DNA from: Shewanella putrefaciens
Lineage (GTDB): Bacteria; Pseudomonadota; Gammaproteobacteria; Enterobacterales; Shewanellaceae
Length of the DNA stretch: 64,000 nucleotides
Assembly: GCF_016406305.1 (NCBI RefSeq)
Contig: NZ_CP066369.1
Span: 886,501 to 950,500, forward strand
Reading direction: 5' to 3'
Shown here: piece by piece, positions 8,867-17,923 of the stretch
Layout: every line of letters begins with the position of its first letter
Numbering within the stretch: position 1 is the first letter of the stretch
Translations under genes and position numbers: made by a program
The notes under the pieces: model-generated
The model's database searches: none
What the model was told of the DNA's origin: nothing
The model's input: the letters and a program-made list of their open reading frames with translations, nothing else

Positions 8867-9883
8867 ATGATCCGAGTCGCAATCAATGGTTATGGTCGTA
8901 TTGGCCGCTCTATTCTTCGAGCTTTATATGAGTCGGGAAAACGTCAGCAAATACAGATTGTCGCGATAAACGAATTAGCCAAGCCTGAAGCCATCATTCA
9001 CTTGACCCAGTACGATACTACCCACGGTCGCTTTGCGCATAAAGTTAAGCTAGCCGACGATCATATGCTGATCGGCGATGATGCCATCAAAATCCTCCAT
9101 GAAGCGGATCCCGCAAAATTGCCATGGCGCGAGATGGATATTGATATCGTCTATGAAGCCACTGGCGCAATTTTAGATCGCCAAAGCTGCGAGGCCCATA
9201 TCCATGCTGGCGCTAAACGGGTGCTGATCAGTCATCCCTCGTCGGCCGATGTCGATGGCACTATTGTCTATGGTGTAAACCACGATTTACTGCGCGCCGA
9301 GCACACTGTGGTTTCTAACGCCTCCTGCACCACCAACTGTATCGTCCCGGTTATCGATGTGCTCGATAAACACTTTGGGGTGAAAAGTGGTGCCATTACT
9401 ACTATCCATTCTGCGATGAACGATCAGCAAGTGATTGATGCTTATCATGATGATCTGCGTCGCACCCGCGCCGCTGGCCAATCCATTATCCCAGTCGACA
9501 CTAAACTTGCCCGCGGCATCGAGCGGATTTTGCCGCACATGAAAGACAAGTTTGAGGCGATTTCGGTGCGTGTCCCCACCATCAATGTGACAGCCATCGA
9601 TCTTTCCGTCACTTTAGCGAAAACAGTGGATATTGCTACCGTCAATCAAGTGTTAGAATTGGCCGCCAATGGACGATTTAACGGCATCTTGGGCTATACT
9701 GATGAGCCACTGGTATCCTGTGATTTTAACCATGATCCCCGCTCCAGTATTGTCGATGGTACCCAGACTCGAGTGAGTGCGGGCCAGCTCGTCAAATTGC
9801 TGCTCTGGTGCGATAACGAGTGGGGTTTTGCCAATCGCATGTTAGATACCAGTTTGGCGATGATTGCGGCTAAACAAAGCTGA
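8867..9883 (+). CDS. epd: D-erythrose-4-phosphate dehydrogenase
   Basis: Epd oxidises erythrose 4-phosphate to 4-phosphoerythronate with NAD+, the first step of the DXP-dependent pyridoxal 5'-phosphate pathway. The 338-residue protein is in the GAPDH fold: Rossmann start [14 protein letters not shown], catalytic Cys at C154 in [16 protein letters not shown], and [12 protein letters not shown] at the C-terminus. The IVPVID stretch after CTTN, and the epd-pgk-fba gene order shared with E. coli, favour Epd over glycolytic GAPDH. A GAPDH activity cannot be formally excluded from sequence. The ATG follows AGAGGAAATTGAG. Confidence 0.92.
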   Translation: MIRVAINGYGRIGRSILRALYESGKRQQIQIVAINELAKPEAIIHLTQYDTTHGRFAHKVKLADDHMLIGDDAIKILHEADPAKLPWREMDIDIVYEATGAILDRQSCEAHIHAGAKRVLISHPSSADVDGTIVYGVNHDLLRAEHTVVSNASCTTNCIVPVIDVLDKHFGVKSGAITTIHSAMNDQQVIDAYHDDLRRTRAAGQSIIPVDTKLARGIERILPHMKDKFEAISVRVPTINVTAIDLSVTLAKTVDIATVNQVLELAANGRFNGILGYTDEPLVSCDFNHDPRSSIVDGTQTRVSAGQLVKLLLWCDNEWGFANRMLDTSLAMIAAKQS

Positions 9884-10016
9884 AGATAAGAATTTATACC
9901 AATGGGTTAAGGCGTGGGTCGCCAATTCGACGGGATGTCGAGTGCCGAGTCGCTATCCACTCTAACCGATTGATGAAAAACCAGTTTGTTTTTTGATTAT
10001 AAAAGGAAGTGTTACC

Positions 10017-11192
10017 ATGGCAATTATCAATATGTCAGATTTAGATCTCCAAGGTAAGCGAGTGCTTATCCGTGAAGATCTTAATGTGCCTGTCAGCAAT
10101 GGCGTCGTCACCAGTGATGCGCGTCTACGTGCTTCTCTCCCGACTATCGAGTTAGCCCTTGCCAAAGGTGCGGCTGTGATGGTGATGTCTCATTTAGGTC
10201 GTCCAACCGAAGGTGAGTACAACAGCGAATTCTCAATGCAACCTGTGGTCGATTACTTGGCCAAAGCCTTATCTTGCACTGTCCGTTTAGCTACCGACTA
10301 TTTAGACGGCGTCGAAGTGGCTGTGGGTGAAGTGGTTGTGTTTGAAAACGTTCGCTTTAACAAAGGCGAGAAGAAAAACGACGAAGCGTTATCTAAGAAA
10401 ATGGCCGCACTATGCGACGTTTATGTGATGGATGCCTTTGGTACCGCTCACCGCGCGGAAGCCTCAACCAACGGTGTCGGTTTATACGCACCTATCGCCT
10501 GTGCTGGCCCATTACTGGCCCAAGAGTTAGATGCCTTAGGCAAGGCGTTAGATAATCCAGCTCGTCCATTAGTGGCGATTGTTGGTGGCTCTAAAGTGTC
10601 GACTAAGCTGACCGTATTAGAAAGCTTATCAGGCATTGTGGATCAATTAGTGGTTGGCGGTGGTATTGCTAACACCTTTATCGCTGCGGCGGGCCACAAT
10701 GTGGGTAAATCTTTATATGAAGCGGATTTGATTGACGAAGCTAAGCGTTTAGTCGCTAACGCCCAAAGCCGCGGCGGTGATATTCCTGTGCCTACCGATG
10801 TGGTCGTAGCGGGTGAGTTTAGCCCAACGGCGACGGCGACCTTAAAAGCGGTGAGTGAGGTTGGCGATAGCGATATGATTTTCGATATCGGCCCAGACAG
10901 CGCCGAAGCGTTAGCTAAAATCATTGAATCTGCTGGCACTATTGTGTGGAACGGCCCAGTGGGCGTGTTCGAATTCGACCAATTTGGCGAAGGCACTAAG
11001 CGTATCGCACAAGCTATCGCTGATTCTAAAGCCTTCTCTATTGCTGGCGGTGGTGACACTCTAGCGGCGGTGGATAAATACGGTATTGCCGATAAAGTGT
11101 CTTATATCTCTACAGGCGGTGGCGCTTTCCTTGAGTTTTTAGAAGGTAAAGAATTACCCGCTGTGGCTATGCTCGAAAAGCGCGGTGCCTAA
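10017..11192 (+). CDS. pgk: Phosphoglycerate kinase
   Basis: Pgk interconverts 1,3-bisphosphoglycerate plus ADP and 3-phosphoglycerate plus ATP in glycolysis and gluconeogenesis. The 391-residue monomer has the standard motifs: [12 protein letters not shown] at the N-terminus, the SHLGRP segment, the hinge region with GGSKVSTKL, and the nucleotide site GGGDTLAA near the C-terminus. I chose the ATG at 10017 because AAAGGAAG stands seven bases upstream and it gives the family's normal N-terminus; an upstream in-frame start at 9993 lacks these. It lies 133 bases after epd. Confidence 0.97.
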   Translation: MAIINMSDLDLQGKRVLIREDLNVPVSNGVVTSDARLRASLPTIELALAKGAAVMVMSHLGRPTEGEYNSEFSMQPVVDYLAKALSCTVRLATDYLDGVEVAVGEVVVFENVRFNKGEKKNDEALSKKMAALCDVYVMDAFGTAHRAEASTNGVGLYAPIACAGPLLAQELDALGKALDNPARPLVAIVGGSKVSTKLTVLESLSGIVDQLVVGGGIANTFIAAAGHNVGKSLYEADLIDEAKRLVANAQSRGGDIPVPTDVVVAGEFSPTATATLKAVSEVGDSDMIFDIGPDSAEALAKIIESAGTIVWNGPVGVFEFDQFGEGTKRIAQAIADSKAFSIAGGGDTLAAVDKYGIADKVSYISTGGGAFLEFLEGKELPAVAMLEKRGA

Positions 11193-11206
11193 GCAAAGAT
11201 GAATAA

Positions 11207-11228
11207 CGCGGCGCATAATCACGCCGCG
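11207..11228 (+). terminator. GC-rich hairpin after pgk (terminator or processing site)
   Basis: A perfect 7-bp stem CGCGGCG / CGCCGCG with an 8-base loop lies 14 bases past the pgk stop. No T run follows directly, so it may act as an attenuator or mRNA 3'-end stabiliser rather than a strong terminator. Confidence 0.5.
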
Positions 11229-11387
11229 ATTAAGCTAGCTAAGCTGTTATAAAAAGTAAAAAAATTATAAAAAAACCGCTCGTCTCTCTAAGGTATTAGT
11301 GGGGCGGGCATAAAAATCCATCCAAACGATAGCGACCTCGGTGACCCAGCGTTAATGTGAAAGTCACCCTATTATTGGAGTTAAAAA

Positions 11388-12455
11388 ATGGCGTTAATTT
11401 CCCTACGACAACTACTCGACCACGCGGCAGAACATGGATACGGTGTGCCAGCGTTTAACGTAAACAACTTAGAACAGATGCGTGCGATCATGCAGGCGGC
11501 GGAAGCGACCGACAGTCCTGTTATCGTGCAAGCCTCTGCCGGCGCGCGTAAATATGCCCGTCCTCAGTTCTTAAAATATCTGATGACCGCAGCGCTTGAG
11601 CAGTATCCTGATATTCCCGTCTGTATTCACCAAGACCACGGTACTGACCCTGATATCTGTCAGCGCTCTATCCAACTTGGTATGTCCTCAGTAATGATGG
11701 ACGGCTCGTTAATGGCGGATGGTAAAACTCCAGCGTCTTACGAGTACAACGTCGATGTGACTCGCAGAACCGTTGCCTTCGCCCACGCCTGTGGTGTGTC
11801 TGTAGAGGGTGAAATCGGTTGTTTAGGCAGCCTAGAAACCGGTACTGCCGGTGAAGAAGACGGTGTAGGCGCAGAAGGCGTATTAAGCCACGACCAACTG
11901 CTGACTAGTCCAGAAGAAGCGGCGCGTTTCGTTGCCGATACCCATGTTGACGCGCTGGCGATTGCGATTGGTACTAGCCACGGTGCTTACAAGTTCAGCC
12001 GCAAACCTACGGGCGATGTGCTGCGAATTGATCGCATCAAAGAAATCCATGCCCGCATTCCTAACACTCACTTAGTGATGCACGGTTCGTCTTCAGTGCC
12101 GCAAGAATGGCTACAGATCATCAACCAATACGGTGGTCAAATTCCTGAAACTTACGGTGTGCCATTAGAAGAAATCGTTGAAGGTATCAAACACGGCGTG
12201 CGTAAAGTGAACATCGATACTGACTTACGTTTAGCGTCTACCGGTGCGGTACGTAAATACTTGGCTGAACACCCAAGTGAGTTCGACCCACGTAAGTTCC
12301 TGAAAGCCTCTATGGAAGCGATGGCAGATATCTGTACCGTTCGCTACGAAGCCTTCGGTTGTGCGGGTCAAGCCTCTAAGATTAAGCCTTTGTCTTTACA
12401 AGCAATGTACAAAGCTTATCAATCAGGTGCCTTAGATCCTAAGATCAACCTGTAA
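11388..12455 (+). CDS. fba: Class II fructose-bisphosphate aldolase
   Basis: This zinc-dependent class II aldolase cleaves fructose 1,6-bisphosphate to dihydroxyacetone phosphate and glyceraldehyde 3-phosphate. The 355-residue protein carries the metal- and substrate-binding motifs [15 protein letters not shown] and VMHGSSS, and the VNIDTDLR phosphate-site segment. Length and motifs fit the Calvin-cycle-type (class IIB-like) subgroup rather than the short E. coli FbaB. The ATG follows TTGGAG. It is 195 bases from pgk and ends at a strong terminator. Confidence 0.97.
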   Translation: MALISLRQLLDHAAEHGYGVPAFNVNNLEQMRAIMQAAEATDSPVIVQASAGARKYARPQFLKYLMTAALEQYPDIPVCIHQDHGTDPDICQRSIQLGMSSVMMDGSLMADGKTPASYEYNVDVTRRTVAFAHACGVSVEGEIGCLGSLETGTAGEEDGVGAEGVLSHDQLLTSPEEAARFVADTHVDALAIAIGTSHGAYKFSRKPTGDVLRIDRIKEIHARIPNTHLVMHGSSSVPQEWLQIINQYGGQIPETYGVPLEEIVEGIKHGVRKVNIDTDLRLASTGAVRKYLAEHPSEFDPRKFLKASMEAMADICTVRYEAFGCAGQASKIKPLSLQAMYKAYQSGALDPKINL

Positions 12456-12471
12456 GCTTAATTATTGCCCG

Positions 12472-12501
12472 AAAAAGCCCGCTTTTTAGCGGGCTTTTTT
12501 T
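12472..12501 (+). terminator. Intrinsic terminator of fba
   Basis: The hairpin AAAGCCCGC-TTTTTA-GCGGGCTTT is followed by a T run, 17 bases after the fba stop. Confidence 0.92.
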
Positions 12502-12594
12502 ATGCAAAAAATCGCTGAATTTTCATTTTTTAATCGTCAATGTTAATATTGCGCAGATTTTTTAGTGGATTAAACGGAACAGGAACGGATAAAC

Positions 12595-13332
12595 ATGAAG
12601 AAAGTACTGACCGCAGCGATATTAATGACTGCTCCTTTTATGGCGCATGCAGGTGCCGATTTTGTAAAAGGGGATAAGACATTTGCAGGTGAAGCTGAGC
12701 TAGGTGCCACGTTAACCACAGGTAATACCGAAACTTCATCCTATAAAGGCCGCTTAAATTTCAAGCATGAGCTGGGTGATTGGGAAAACCAGTACTTATT
12801 AGAAGGTTTATACAAAGAAGATACAGGTGCTGTCACGGCTAAACGTTATTTAGCGGGGGCACAGGGTAACTACAAGATGACGGACCGTAGCTACTTGTTT
12901 GCAAATGCTAACTACGAGGTCGATCCTTTCACGGGTTATGACTACACCTTATCGGGTGCAGCGGGTTACGGCCATAGACTCTATGACACCAGTAAAACCT
13001 TCTTAGATGTCGAAGTCGGTCCGGGTTATATCTATCAGCGCCTCGATACTGAGCAAGCAATATTAGAAGGCCACGATAGCAGTGATAGTGTCGTTGCCCA
13101 CGGCGTGATTAACTTTGAAACTGAAATCACCGATACCTCTAAGTTTCAACAGCGTTTTGTGGCCGACTATGGCGATAAATTAGATGCGCGTTCAGAAACC
13201 TCATTAACGGCGAATATTATCGGCGCATTGGCCATGAAGTTTGCCATTATCGTACGTTATAACAGTGAACCATTGGACGATAAAAAGAGCACTGATACAG
13301 AAACCAATATGACACTGCTCTATTCATTTTAA
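12595..13332 (+). CDS. DUF481 (YdiY-like) outer-membrane protein
   Basis: This 245-residue secreted protein has a cleavable signal peptide (MKKVLTAAILMTAPFMAHA, cut before GADF). The rest is alternating aromatic beta-strand sequence ending in a terminal Phe (NMTLLYSF), as outer-membrane barrels do. The segments ELGATLTTGNTETSSYKGRL and FANANYEVDPFTGYDY match the DUF481/YdiY salt-induced outer-membrane family. The biochemical function of that family is not settled. The ATG follows GGAACGGAT. It is a single-gene unit with its own terminator. Confidence 0.85.
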   Translation: MKKVLTAAILMTAPFMAHAGADFVKGDKTFAGEAELGATLTTGNTETSSYKGRLNFKHELGDWENQYLLEGLYKEDTGAVTAKRYLAGAQGNYKMTDRSYLFANANYEVDPFTGYDYTLSGAAGYGHRLYDTSKTFLDVEVGPGYIYQRLDTEQAILEGHDSSDSVVAHGVINFETEITDTSKFQQRFVADYGDKLDARSETSLTANIIGALAMKFAIIVRYNSEPLDDKKSTDTETNMTLLYSF

Positions 13333-13359
13333 TGTTGCAAGTGTGATTGAGATAAAAAT

Positions 13360-13384
13360 AAAAGCACCTAAAGGTGCTTTTTTG
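13360..13384 (+). terminator. Intrinsic terminator of the DUF481 gene
   Basis: The hairpin AAAGCACC-TAA-GGTGCTTT is followed by a T run, 28 bases after the stop codon. Confidence 0.9.
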
Positions 13385-13577
13385 TTGGCAATTTTTGGAC
13401 TAAGTTGAATCAAAGTTAGCAAGATCTTTATTAGCCTCATCTGTAGTTATACAAAAATTAATGTTGTAAGCGCCTTTGGTTGTCCACAAATGTATAGAAA
13501 GTTGCGTTTTATCAAAATTTACAGAGCCAGAGCTATGGTAATTTGCGAACTAATTTCCCTTGCAGAGATCAACTTTG

Positions 13578-15047
13578 ATGAAATTACAGCGGTGGTTTAA
13601 AAAAAGTGGAGTGGCGTTGTTTAGCCTATTCTGCGTTGCAATATTGAGCGGATTCTCACCTGCAGTTTTGGCTGCAACGGAAGGAATGGCGCGACTTGAT
13701 TTAACCGCCGCAGGCGTTGGCTATATTGCCTTATGCGTGTTTGTTATTGCCTATTTATTGGTGATGGCGGAGGAGTCACTGCATCTGCGTAAATCCAAGC
13801 CAGTGCTGGTCGCGGCGGGCATTATCTGGGGCATGATAGGTTTTGTGTATGTGCAAAACGGCATGTCAGAGGTTTCTGAGACGGCCTTTAAGCACAATCT
13901 ATTAGAATACGCTGAACTGTTACTCTTTTTGCTGGTGGCGATGACCTATATCAATGCCATGGAGGAGCGCAATTTATTCGATGCTATCCGTAGCTGGTTA
14001 ATCGGACGTGGTTTTAGCCTAAGGACAGTGTTTTGGCTAACAGGCTTTATGGCGTTTTTTATTTCGCCCGTGGCCGATAACCTTACCACTGCACTGCTGA
14101 TGTGCGCCGTCGTGATGAAGGTCGGCGCAGGGCAACGTAAGTTTATTACCCTTGCCTGTATCAACATTGTCGTGGCGGCCAATGCCGGTGGTGCCTTTAG
14201 CCCCTTTGGTGATATTACGACTTTAATGGTGTGGCAAAAGGGCATAGTGCATTTTGGTGATTTCTTCCATTTGTTTATTCCTGCCCTAGTCAATTTTGCC
14301 TTGCCGGCGGCGATCATGAGTGTGTTTATCCCAAGCTATGTGCCTGAGCCTGAAAAAGAGCAGGTTTACACTAAACATGGGGCGAAGCGGATTGTGGGTC
14401 TATTCCTGCTAACGATTGCGAGTGCGGTTTGTGCCCATTCTTTCCTCGGCATGCCACCGGTACTTGGGATGATGACAGGCTTAGGCTTCCTGCAATTCTT
14501 TGGTTTTTATTTGCGTAAGACCTTCGATCGCTCGGTCGCCCGCGAACGGGCTAAGGCAGAATTAAGACAAGATCAATTGCGCCTACAGCAACTCGGTAGT
14601 GTGGTGCCCTTCGATGTCTTTAACCGGATTTCCCGCGCCGAGTGGGATACTCTATTGTTCTTTTACGGTGTGGTGCTGTGTGTGGGCGGCCTAGGTTTTA
14701 TGGGGTATTTGAGTCTAGTGTCCGAGGCCATGTATTCGCACTGGGATGTTACCTATGCCAACGTAGCCATCGGTCTGTTGTCTTCGGTTGTTGATAACAT
14801 TCCGGTGATGTTTGCCGTGTTGACCATGAACCCAGAGATGTCCTTAGGCCAGTGGCTATTAGTGACGTTAACCGCTGGAGTCGGGGGCAGTTTATTATCC
14901 ATTGGTAGCGCAGCTGGGGTTGCCTTGATGGGCCAAGCGAGGGGAATTTACACCTTTGGGGCACATTTACGTTGGACGCCTGTTATTGCTTTGGGATATG
15001 TGGCTAGTATTTTGGTACATCTGTGGCTCAATGCCGCAATGTTCTAA
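13578..15047 (+). CDS. nhaD: NhaD-type Na+/H+ antiporter
   Basis: This 489-residue polytopic inner-membrane protein belongs to the NhaD branch of the ion transporter superfamily, which extrudes Na+ (or Li+) in exchange for protons at alkaline pH. Recognisable segments are the conserved ADNLTTALL and ANAGGAFSPFGDITTLMVW, and in the second half SSVVDNIPVMFAVLTM and GVGGSLLSIGSAAGVALMG. About 12 hydrophobic helices are visible, with a signal-like first helix. I chose ATG 13578; a TTG six codons upstream is also possible. Ribosome site is weak (GAGATC). It stands alone, consistent with a marine lineage. Confidence 0.92.
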   Translation: MKLQRWFKKSGVALFSLFCVAILSGFSPAVLAATEGMARLDLTAAGVGYIALCVFVIAYLLVMAEESLHLRKSKPVLVAAGIIWGMIGFVYVQNGMSEVSETAFKHNLLEYAELLLFLLVAMTYINAMEERNLFDAIRSWLIGRGFSLRTVFWLTGFMAFFISPVADNLTTALLMCAVVMKVGAGQRKFITLACINIVVAANAGGAFSPFGDITTLMVWQKGIVHFGDFFHLFIPALVNFALPAAIMSVFIPSYVPEPEKEQVYTKHGAKRIVGLFLLTIASAVCAHSFLGMPPVLGMMTGLGFLQFFGFYLRKTFDRSVARERAKAELRQDQLRLQQLGSVVPFDVFNRISRAEWDTLLFFYGVVLCVGGLGFMGYLSLVSEAMYSHWDVTYANVAIGLLSSVVDNIPVMFAVLTMNPEMSLGQWLLVTLTAGVGGSLLSIGSAAGVALMGQARGIYTFGAHLRWTPVIALGYVASILVHLWLNAAMF

Positions 15048-15178
15048 AAACAAGTGAAACATAATGTATCTGTAGTTATTTTTAGTGTTAAATTTTTTAT
15101 TGATGTAATTCACAGATTATTCATCTAGTCAGGGTTGATGCATTCGGAACACTGCGTTAATTAAGTTCAAATTGTATA

Positions 15179-15213
15179 CTCGGCTCCAAGTAAAGTTGTT
15201 ACTAGGAGCCGAG
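15179..15213 (+). promoter_or_regulatory. Inverted repeat sequestering the ribosome site of the first ToxR-like gene
   Basis: CTCGGCTCC and GGAGCCGAG are perfect 9-bp complements separated by 17 bases, and the right arm ends directly against the ATG at 15214. The right arm contains the GGAG Shine-Dalgarno. In RNA the stem (7 of 9 pairs G-C) would hide the ribosome site. As DNA it could be an operator. No T run follows, so it is not a terminator. Confidence 0.7.
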
Positions 15214-15960
15214 ATGCAAATTGGTGATTGTTGGTTTGATGCCCATGAACATTTGTTAGTCGATATCTCTGGCTGCCACAGGATACTCAGTAGCGACGAG
15301 TATCAAGTGCTGAGTGTATTGGCTAAGAATCAAGGGAAGGTGGTTTCCCGCTTCGAATTGATGCAGTTATTGTCATCCAATGGTAAGGGTTACCCTTGTT
15401 GTGATGATATTCTTGATAGTCTTATCAATCGCTTGCGCACCATATTAGGCAAAAAGCCTTACTCTTTTCTCGATACGGTGAGAGGCGAAGGGTTTATTCT
15501 GTATCCTTCATCTACGTCGAACCACCATAAGTTGCTCGACTCTCCAACATCTCAAATAAAACCGTTACAGTTTGCCCTCATCATACTCGTCACCCTGATT
15601 GCCCTATGTGGTATTGGTGCACATATCACCCATCCCACATTGCTTGTGCCAAATTATATCCAGCAGATCCAGATGCCCAATGGTTCGGTCTCAGAGGTTA
15701 AATTTTATACTGGGCAGAATTATGGCGCAGAGATGAAGTCCCTCGTCGAGCAAATGATGGGGCAAATCGAGGTATGTGCCGTGTTTCCTTGGCAATCAGT
15801 TGTCGCGAATGTCTCTGCCGACCGAAAATTGATCAGTTTGATTTTAAGGAATAACCGTGAGAATGGTCTTAAATTTCAAACGGTAAAATTAATGTCTGAT
15901 AACTTTATCATTGATACCTCACAGGCTGATTGGCTAACACTCGCGGGGGTATGTAGCTAA
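15214..15960 (+). CDS. ToxR/CadC-like transmembrane winged-helix regulator (pair A)
   Basis: The 248-residue protein begins at the ATG preceded by GGAGCCGAG. Residues 1-100 are an OmpR-type winged helix (MQIGDCWFD ... EYQVLSVLAKNQGKVVSR ... LDTVRGEGFIL), about 117-137 form one TM helix (FALIILVTLIALCGIGAHI), and the rest is periplasmic. Two periplasmic cysteines, C188 and C247, sit 59 residues apart, as in its paralogue. This is the ToxR layout: cytoplasmic DNA-binding domain, one membrane pass, redox-capable sensor domain. No receiver domain exists, so it is not phosphorylated. Followed after one base by its probable partner. Target genes are unknown; the adjacent cytochrome unit is a candidate. 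Confidence 0.82.
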   Translation: MQIGDCWFDAHEHLLVDISGCHRILSSDEYQVLSVLAKNQGKVVSRFELMQLLSSNGKGYPCCDDILDSLINRLRTILGKKPYSFLDTVRGEGFILYPSSTSNHHKLLDSPTSQIKPLQFALIILVTLIALCGIGAHITHPTLLVPNYIQQIQMPNGSVSEVKFYTGQNYGAEMKSLVEQMMGQIEVCAVFPWQSVVANVSADRKLISLILRNNRENGLKFQTVKLMSDNFIIDTSQADWLTLAGVCS

Positions 15961-15961
15961 A

Positions 15962-16501
15962 GTGATATTCAATATTTTTGCATTCAGCCGCTTTAAGCCT
16001 TGGCAGGTCCTGTTAGTCGTTATGCTTGGATTGGGGCTATTACTCTATGGATATACCGCGAGTTTTAGCCATAAAAGTCTACACTTAGAATGCCATGCTC
16101 AGCTGCACCAGCCCCCTTTTTCCAATACTGCCTCGTCTTTATTGCGTCATTCCTTAACGCTTGTGGTTCAAGTGCGGGATAAAAAGGTGAATTTAGATTA
16201 TCGCTATGGCCTTAATGATAAGGCGCTTGCGTCTATTAATTATTCTGGAGTAGTTAAAAATTTTGAAATTGGCACTATGACTTATCAATTTGATTTGGCT
16301 CAGGCAAATGTCAAAATGGATCTGCTGCAGACTGAGATCCCTGAACCTATTCGAGAAGATATTAAACGCTCAAGGGCGGCGTTAATCGCTCTGGGGAAAA
16401 TGAGCTTTAATATGCAAATAGTGGATATTAATCGTATTGATGACTATACCCTGATTGAGTTTAAGCCCAGTGGTCATTTGTGGGCATGTAGCAGTCGCTA
16501 A
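15962..16501 (+). CDS. Membrane-anchored partner of ToxR-like regulator (pair A)
   Basis: The 179-residue product starts at GTG one base after the regulator's stop, so the two are translationally coupled. It has one N-terminal TM helix (about residues 14-32, WQVLLVVMLGLGLLLYGY) and a periplasmic domain of about 145 residues, with cysteines at C44 and C176. The paralogue at 19105 shares the layout: Cys just after the TM, an INY-type strand, a MTYxF/V strand and a C-terminal Cys. By position and topology it is analogous to ToxS, which protects and modulates ToxR, but I see no clear sequence identity to ToxS. Function is inferred. Confidence 0.65.
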   Translation: MIFNIFAFSRFKPWQVLLVVMLGLGLLLYGYTASFSHKSLHLECHAQLHQPPFSNTASSLLRHSLTLVVQVRDKKVNLDYRYGLNDKALASINYSGVVKNFEIGTMTYQFDLAQANVKMDLLQTEIPEPIREDIKRSRAALIALGKMSFNMQIVDINRIDDYTLIEFKPSGHLWACSSR

Positions 16502-16506
16502 TAACA

Positions 16507-16545
16507 AAATAGGCATCCAACTCTGACCCTAGTGGATGCCTATTT
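16507..16545. terminator. Bidirectional hairpin between convergent genes
   Basis: A perfect 13-bp inverted repeat, AAATAGGCATCCA / TGGATGCCTATTT, sits between the pair A partner and the convergent lipoprotein gene. The U-rich stem base (TATTT) on each strand makes a two-way terminator likely. Confidence 0.75.
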
Positions 16546-16566
16546 CATCGGGGGACGATGCAAAGA

Positions 16567-17091
16567 TTACAAGGGAACGACGGGGACTAAGGTCAGTTCA
16601 TTATTGGCCTTAGTGCCATAGATCTGAATCGCGACTTTGATTTGGTACACTGCGCCACTCGGATCCTTTGACTGCCAATCGAGTCCTGCTATTTCAAACT
16701 GATACTGACCATTTTTTATCTCAGACAACTTACCACTACATTCCCCTTGGCTCTGGCAGCGATAGTTTTGGGTCACATGCCAACGTTTCCAAGCTTTAGC
16801 ATTTGACGAGGAGGTGTTCTTGTCAGGAAAGCCAAAGTAGTAAATATCGTAGTTTTTAGCCGCAGTGATAGCTGCTTGATTCGCATCGGTCAGTGAAAAT
16901 ACGACAGTGCCTGTATTGGGATCAAATTGCTCTACAGCCAGATTAATCTGAGTCGCATCCTCGATACTCACAGTGGTTTCGACCGGCGGCGGTGGTGGCG
17001 GAGGCGTGACTTCCTCGGATTGATTATCGTCGCTACCACAGGCCGTAAGGGTCAACGTCGCTAAGGTTAACGCGAGTAATGGGTATTTCAT
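16567..17091 (-). CDS. Lipoprotein with polyproline linker, next to a diheme cytochrome
   Basis: This 174-residue lipoprotein has lipobox LTAC near residue 18, then an acidic tether and a run of seven prolines, followed by a domain of about 130 residues. The ATG at 17091 is five bases after GGAGG. The mature domain has a close cysteine pair (RCQSQGEC) and aromatic-rich strands. It begins 10 bases after the split-Soret-like cytochrome gene, so the two are co-transcribed. I do not recognise the family. A role as outer- or inner-membrane tether or partner for the periplasmic cytochrome is inferred only from gene order. Confidence 0.7.
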   Translation of the reverse strand: MKYPLLALTLATLTLTACGSDDNQSEEVTPPPPPPPVETTVSIEDATQINLAVEQFDPNTGTVVFSLTDANQAAITAAKNYDIYYFGFPDKNTSSSNAKAWKRWHVTQNYRCQSQGECSGKLSEIKNGQYQFEIAGLDWQSKDPSGAVYQIKVAIQIYGTKANNELTLVPVVPL

Positions 17092-17101
17092 CACTGCCTC
17101 C

Positions 17102-17923
17102 TTAATTAAAGTGCCCAGTATGGCAAGTCGTACATTCCATATCGGTTTTAACGCTCGCCGCCGAACCTAAGGTGCCCGTGCTGCCATGGCAGGTTTGGCA
17201 ATCCTGCGCCTCGAGGGAAGGTTTACTACCCGGTAAGGCACCAATATTCTCACCCTGATAGGCGCGGTTAAGGAGCTCTACGAGGTAATAGGTCATAGAT
17301 GCCGATAGGCGGTAGCAACGTTCACCTTTTTTCGCGAAGGGAAGCCCTGATGCCCGTGACCAGTTACTGATGGAAGAGTGGCATAGCACGCTCATGGCCT
17401 TTGATGAACTGCCAACCAGGGCGGTTTTTTCAGCGGTTGAACCGATACCCGCGACGAATTCGGGGGAGGACAGTGGCAATGTGGTGTTTTCATAGTAGCG
17501 GAAGGTATTGGCGATAACCGCGCTATTCTGGCCGTTAATATCATCTAAGATATTGACTAACATACCAATCGCATTGAGGTTGCCACAAAGTGTACCTTGG
17601 CCTGTGACCCCGGCAAATCCATAGCCTGCCAGAGCGGTGGGAATGGTTTTAAACTTGTCGGCATCGGCACTATTAGATTGCGCTAGCATAGTGATAACTG
17701 AGTGAAATACTTGGTGCATACAGCCGCCACCTGTTTCATAGGCGAGTTTGGCAGTGGCCATAGGATCGAGTGGCACGTATTTGAGTTTTTCACCCAGTGC
17801 CAGTTGGTAATCACCATCCGCATTGGTGGCCGCGAAGGCGGAGGTTCCCATCAGGGTTGCGCCAGCGGCGGCGGTGCTGATACCTATAATGCGGCTGAGT
17901 GCTTGGCGTCGATTAATGCTCAT
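17102..17923 (-). CDS. Split-Soret-like diheme cytochrome c, Tat-exported
   Basis: The 273-residue protein starts at ATG 17923 (AGAGGAT ribosome site) and carries a twin-arginine signal (INRRQALSRIIG, then an Ala-rich core ending SAFA). It is therefore exported folded to the periplasm. The C-terminus has two heme c motifs, CQTCH and CTTCH, 20-odd residues apart. The body has four more cysteines in GGGC, TLCGN, VLCH and GERC contexts, resembling the C_GCAxxG_C_C redox family that includes the Desulfovibrio split-Soret cytochrome. Tat export suggests a cofactor, such as an Fe-S cluster, inserted in the cytoplasm. The electron partners are unknown. It is flanked by two ToxR-like regulator pairs. 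Confidence 0.8.
   Translation of the reverse strand: MSINRRQALSRIIGISTAAAGATLMGTSAFAATNADGDYQLALGEKLKYVPLDPMATAKLAYETGGGCMHQVFHSVITMLAQSNSADADKFKTIPTALAGYGFAGVTGQGTLCGNLNAIGMLVNILDDINGQNSAVIANTFRYYENTTLPLSSPEFVAGIGSTAEKTALVGSSSKAMSVLCHSSISNWSRASGLPFAKKGERCYRLSASMTYYLVELLNRAYQGENIGALPGSKPSLEAQDCQTCHGSTGTLGSAASVKTDMECTTCHTGHFN

Noticed and set aside
10643..11059. Long minus-strand open frame inside pgk (138 codons)
   Set aside because: It is a typical antisense shadow of a strongly biased coding frame; the product is Ala/Ser/Pro-rich with no domain.
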